Assembly: GCA_051414805.1 (NCBI GenBank)
Contig: CP166702.1
Location: 1-64,000, forward strand
DNA: 64,000 nucleotides
Direction of reading: 5' to 3'
Source: Xenophilus sp003671765
GTDB lineage: Bacteria; Pseudomonadota; Gammaproteobacteria; Burkholderiales; Burkholderiaceae_C
The first letter of the stretch is position 1. The number at the start of each line of letters is the position of its first letter. Shown here piece after piece: positions 61,063-64,000 of this stretch. Below the pieces are notes generated by a model that was not told the DNA's origin, made no database searches, and saw nothing but the letters and a program-made list of their open reading frames with translations. Position numbers and translations under genes: made by a program.

Positions 61063-61533
61063 ATGGCCAAGGAAGACTTTCATGCGCTGGTCGCCACGCT
61101 GACTCGCGATCTGGCCGGCCGCCCGCTCGACCGCGAGCTCGACGCCTGGCTCAACCGAGAGCACGGCCCCGGCACCACCACCTACGCCTGCCTGAAGTCC
61201 GCCTGCGAGCAGGGCGTGGCCGAGGGCTGGCTGTGCGAGCGCGAAGGCGGCGGCATCCGCTACGGCCGCGTGTTCAAGGCCGAGGACGCGCTGCACCGCT
61301 TCTCGGTCGACGTGGTCGACATGCAGGACATCGCCGGCCCGCACCACACGCATCCCGGCGGCGAGATCGACCTGATCATGCCGATGGGCGGCGACGCGAC
61401 CTTCGACGGCCGCCCGGCCGGCTGGTGCGTGTACCCGCCGGGCAGCGCGCACCGGCCCACCGTGGCGCAGGGCCGGGCGCTGGTGCTGTACCTGTTGCCC
61501 GAGGGCCGCATCGACTTCACACGGGCAGCCTGA
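61063..61533 (+). CDS. PnbB/DUF4863-family protein
   Basis: A 156-residue protein of the family that includes 4-hydroxylaminobenzoate lyase PnbB. The cupin-like HHTHPGGEIDLIMPMGG (His94, His95, His97, Glu101) and the terminal GWCVYPPGSAHRPTV are the conserved parts. Its role in a benzoyl-CoA cluster is not established: it may process a benzoate analogue or act as a small metal enzyme. It is the first gene downstream of the promoter at 60962 and precedes the ligase by 55 bases. Confidence 0.85.
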   Translation: MAKEDFHALVATLTRDLAGRPLDRELDAWLNREHGPGTTTYACLKSACEQGVAEGWLCEREGGGIRYGRVFKAEDALHRFSVDVVDMQDIAGPHHTHPGGEIDLIMPMGGDATFDGRPAGWCVYPPGSAHRPTVAQGRALVLYLLPEGRIDFTRAA

Positions 61534-61588
61534 ACTGCACACGACGGCGCCCCGCCCCAACGGCGCCGCGAACGACCGGAGACACCCC

Positions 61589-63139
61589 ATGAGCCTGCCC
61601 GCCCGCTTCAACTTCGCCGACCACCTGTTCACGCTCAACCGCGGGCGCGCCGACCGCATCGCCTACGTCGACGACCGCGGGCCGCTGCGCTACGGCGAAC
61701 TCGAGGAGCGCGCGCGCCGCCTGGCCGGTGCGCTGCACGCCGCCGGCGTGCGGCGCGAGGAGCGCGTGCTGCTGCTGATGCACGACTCGCACGACTGGCC
61801 GGTGAGCTTCCTCGGCTGCCTGTACGCCGGCGTGGTGCCAGTCGCGGTGAACACGCTGCTCATGTCCGAGGACTACGCCTACATGCTCGAGCACGCGCGC
61901 GCGCAGGCCGCGCTGGTGTCGGGCGCGCTGCTGCCGGTGCTGCAGAGCGCCATGGAGAAGGCGCCACACGAGCTGGCGACGGTGCTGGTTTCGCAGCCCG
62001 CCGGCGAGCTGCCCGCGGGCATGGTCGAGTTCGAGGCTGCCCTGGCCGCGGCCACGCCGCGTGCCGCGCCGGCCCCCACCACGCCCGACGACCCGGGCTT
62101 CTGGCTGTATTCCTCCGGCTCCACCGGCAAGCCCAAGGGCACGGTGCACACCCACGGCAACCTGTGGTGGACCGCCGAGCTCTACGGCAAGGCCGTGCTG
62201 CAGCTCACCGAGGACGACGTCTGCTTCTCGGCCGCCAAGCTGTACTTCGCCTACGGCCTGGGCAACGCGCTGACCTTCCCGCTGTCGGTCGGTGCCAGCG
62301 TGGTGCTGATGGCCGAGCGCCCCACGCCCGACGCGGTGTTCAAGCGCTGGACCGCCGCCGAGCGCAAGCCGACGGTGTTCTTCGGCGCACCGACGGGCTA
62401 CGCGGGCATGCTCGCCTCGCCGAAGCTGCCGGCGCGCGAGCAGGTGGCACTGCGCATGGGCTCCTCGGCGGGCGAGGCGTTGCCGGCCGAGATCGCGCAG
62501 CGCTTCAAGGCGCATTTCGGCTGCGACATCATCGACGGCATCGGTTCCACCGAGATGCTGCACGTCTTCATCTCCAACCGCCCGGGCGACGTGCGCTACG
62601 GCAGCACCGGCAAGCCGGTCGAGGGCTACGAGGTCGAGCTGCGCGGCGAGGACGGCCGCCCGGTGGCCGACGGCGAGGTGGGCGACCTCTACATCAAGGG
62701 GCCGAGCAGCGCGCTCATGTACTGGGGCAACCGAGAGAAGTCGCGCGACACCTTCCTGGGCGGCTGGACCAAAAGCGGCGACAAGTACATCCGGGACGCC
62801 GAGGGCTACTACACCTACGCCGGCCGCAGCGACGACATGCTCAAGGTGAGCGGCATCTACGTCTCGCCCTTCGAGGTCGAATCGACATTGCAGCAGCACC
62901 CGGCCGTGCTGGAGGCCGCGGTGATCGGCATTCCCGATGCCGAGGGCCTGACCAAGACCAAGGCCTTCGTGGTGCTCAAGGACGGCCAGCAGGCGGACGA
63001 GGCGGCCTTGAAGGCCTTCGTGAAGGAGCGCCTTGCGCCCTACAAGTACCCGCGCCTGATCGAGTTCATCGACGAACTCCCCAAGACGGCCACGGGCAAG
63101 ATCCAGCGCTTCCGGCTGCGCGAAAAAGAGCGGGCATGA
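61589..63139 (+). CDS. bclA: Benzoate-CoA ligase
   Basis: A 516-residue adenylate-forming ligase. NFADHLFTLNRGRADRIAYVDD at the N-terminus and AKLYFAYGLGNALTFPL are typical of benzoate-CoA ligases. The P-loop YSSGSTGKPKG is at 174-184, IGSTEMLHVFISNRPGDVRYGSTGKPV is the A5-A6 region, and the catalytic Lys lies in TATGKIQRFRLRE near the end (about residue 504). It forms benzoyl-CoA from benzoate, ATP and CoA, the entry step of the box pathway. A GGAG site precedes ATG 61589. Confidence 0.95.
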   Translation: MSLPARFNFADHLFTLNRGRADRIAYVDDRGPLRYGELEERARRLAGALHAAGVRREERVLLLMHDSHDWPVSFLGCLYAGVVPVAVNTLLMSEDYAYMLEHARAQAALVSGALLPVLQSAMEKAPHELATVLVSQPAGELPAGMVEFEAALAAATPRAAPAPTTPDDPGFWLYSSGSTGKPKGTVHTHGNLWWTAELYGKAVLQLTEDDVCFSAAKLYFAYGLGNALTFPLSVGASVVLMAERPTPDAVFKRWTAAERKPTVFFGAPTGYAGMLASPKLPAREQVALRMGSSAGEALPAEIAQRFKAHFGCDIIDGIGSTEMLHVFISNRPGDVRYGSTGKPVEGYEVELRGEDGRPVADGEVGDLYIKGPSSALMYWGNREKSRDTFLGGWTKSGDKYIRDAEGYYTYAGRSDDMLKVSGIYVSPFEVESTLQQHPAVLEAAVIGIPDAEGLTKTKAFVVLKDGQQADEAALKAFVKERLAPYKYPRLIEFIDELPKTATGKIQRFRLREKERA

Positions 63140-63170
63140 GCCCACGCCCGGCCCATCCGAAGGTGCCCCG

Positions 63171-64000
63171 ATGACCGTGGAATTCGCGTCCATCGACTGG
63201 CGCGGCCGGCCGGTGCGCATCGAGCACCGGTGGATCGGCGCCCGCCAGGGCGACGCGCCGCTGGTCGCCTTCCTGCACGAGGGCCTGGGCTCGGTGGCGA
63301 TGTGGAAGGATTTCCCCGACCGGCTGTGCGCCGAGGCCGGCGTGCGCGGCCTGGTGTTCTCGCGCCCCGGCTACGGCCGCTCGACGCCGCGCGCCGAGGG
63401 CGAGGCGTGGGACGTCGACTTCATGCACCGCCAGGCGCACGAAGTGCTGCCTGCCTTCTTCGACGCCATCGGCCTCGACGAGAAGCCCTGGCTCTTCGGC
63501 CACAGCGACGGCGGATCGATCGCGCTGCTGTACGCGTCGCGCTTTTCCGATCGGGTGCAGGGCCTCGTGCTGCTGGCGCCGCACATCTTCGTGGAGGACG
63601 TGACCGTGGCCAACATCGAGCTCGCACGCCAAGCCTACCGGTCGACCGACCTGCGCGCGCGCCTGGCCCGCTACCACGACGACGTGGACTCGGCCTTCGA
63701 AGGCTGGAACGGCATCTGGCTGCACCCGCCCTTTCGCGACTGGAACATCGAGAGCGAACTCGAGGCCATCCGCTGCCCGGTCCTGGCGATCCAGGGCATC
63801 GATGACGAGTACGGCACGCTGGCCCAGATCCGCGGCATCGCGGCGCTGGTGCCCGGCACGCGGCTGCTGGAAATCCCCGCATGCGGACATTCCCCACATA
63901 GGGATCAACCCGAACAGGTGATCGCCGCCACCGCGGGCATGGTGTCGGCCTCGACGCGAGACGCCCCCGGACTGCGGGGAAACACGCGTTTTAGTTCTGA
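63171..64000 (+). CDS. Alpha/beta hydrolase, 3' end outside the window
   Basis: At least 276 codons; the reading frame is open to the right edge of the window. It is an alpha/beta hydrolase with the oxyanion HEGLGS segment (residues 36-41), RPGYGRS, the nucleophile elbow FGHSDGGS (Ser112), an acid in IQGIDDEYGT (about 211) and the catalytic His in ACGHSPH (about 240). Such a hydrolase is found next to benzoate-CoA ligase in many box clusters, but its substrate is not settled; thioester hydrolysis is one possibility. The ATG is 31 bases after the ligase stop, so it belongs to that operon. Confidence 0.85.
   Translation, partial: MTVEFASIDWRGRPVRIEHRWIGARQGDAPLVAFLHEGLGSVAMWKDFPDRLCAEAGVRGLVFSRPGYGRSTPRAEGEAWDVDFMHRQAHEVLPAFFDAIGLDEKPWLFGHSDGGSIALLYASRFSDRVQGLVLLAPHIFVEDVTVANIELARQAYRSTDLRARLARYHDDVDSAFEGWNGIWLHPPFRDWNIESELEAIRCPVLAIQGIDDEYGTLAQIRGIAALVPGTRLLEIPACGHSPHRDQPEQVIAATAGMVSASTRDAPGLRGNTRFSS

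Overview
The window is a GC-rich chromosomal segment, almost fully coding, from a betaproteobacterium of the order Burkholderiales, most likely family Comamonadaceae (Variovorax-like). This rests on gene content (an orphan Bug/TctC binding protein, the aerobic benzoyl-CoA 'box' pathway, many LysR regulators, small conserved DUF proteins) and on six copies of a two-stem intergenic repeat that I associate with that family. I see no rRNA, tRNA, CRISPR array, prophage or intact insertion sequence.

Layout. 0-9 kb: a LysR regulator with a palindromic promoter motif that recurs 1.3 kb away, a metallophosphoesterase, a TetR regulator, a ClsC-type phospholipase D lipoprotein, an SpmA/SpmB-like membrane protein, a gene-free 0.7 kb stretch made of two inverted copies of a ~290-bp sequence, then flavin reductase, a CinA-domain protein and LysR. 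8.8-15.2 kb: an Atu4866-family protein and an SDR, then a GntR-centred cluster (IPNS-like oxygenase, Bug binding protein, TSUP exporter, amidohydrolase) that looks like a small catabolic module of unknown substrate. 15-32 kb: mixed housekeeping (DUF4142, methyltransferase, BON, two EamA transporters, glutaminase, an ABC-2 exporter, two divergent citrate-synthase paralogues, a class A beta-lactamase and several hypotheticals).

32-36 kb: glutarate catabolism, with glutaryl-CoA dehydrogenase and a class III CoA-transferase on the minus strand, separated by a striking 38-bp inverted repeat, and a divergent LysR regulator. 36-46 kb: a membrane-anchored class III nucleotide cyclase, two MFS transporters and a group of small stress-type proteins (DUF1161, DUF4124, hemerythrin, DUF3175, holin-like, acidic disordered protein).

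46-64 kb: an acyl-CoA and aromatic catabolism region. Acetoacetyl-CoA synthetase is followed by a TetR-controlled operon (ABC importer of the SsuABC/TauABC type, a cyclase-family hydrolase, fumarylacetoacetase) with two tandem operators. Next is the box locus: boxR, boxC, boxB, boxA, a cupin and a MaoC protein on the minus strand. Diverging from it are a PnbB/DUF4863 protein, benzoate-CoA ligase and an alpha/beta hydrolase that runs off the window. Benzoate would be activated to benzoyl-CoA by the ligase, epoxidised by BoxAB, ring-opened by BoxC, and the whole set governed by BoxR through TGCA-containing sites in the two intergenic regions.
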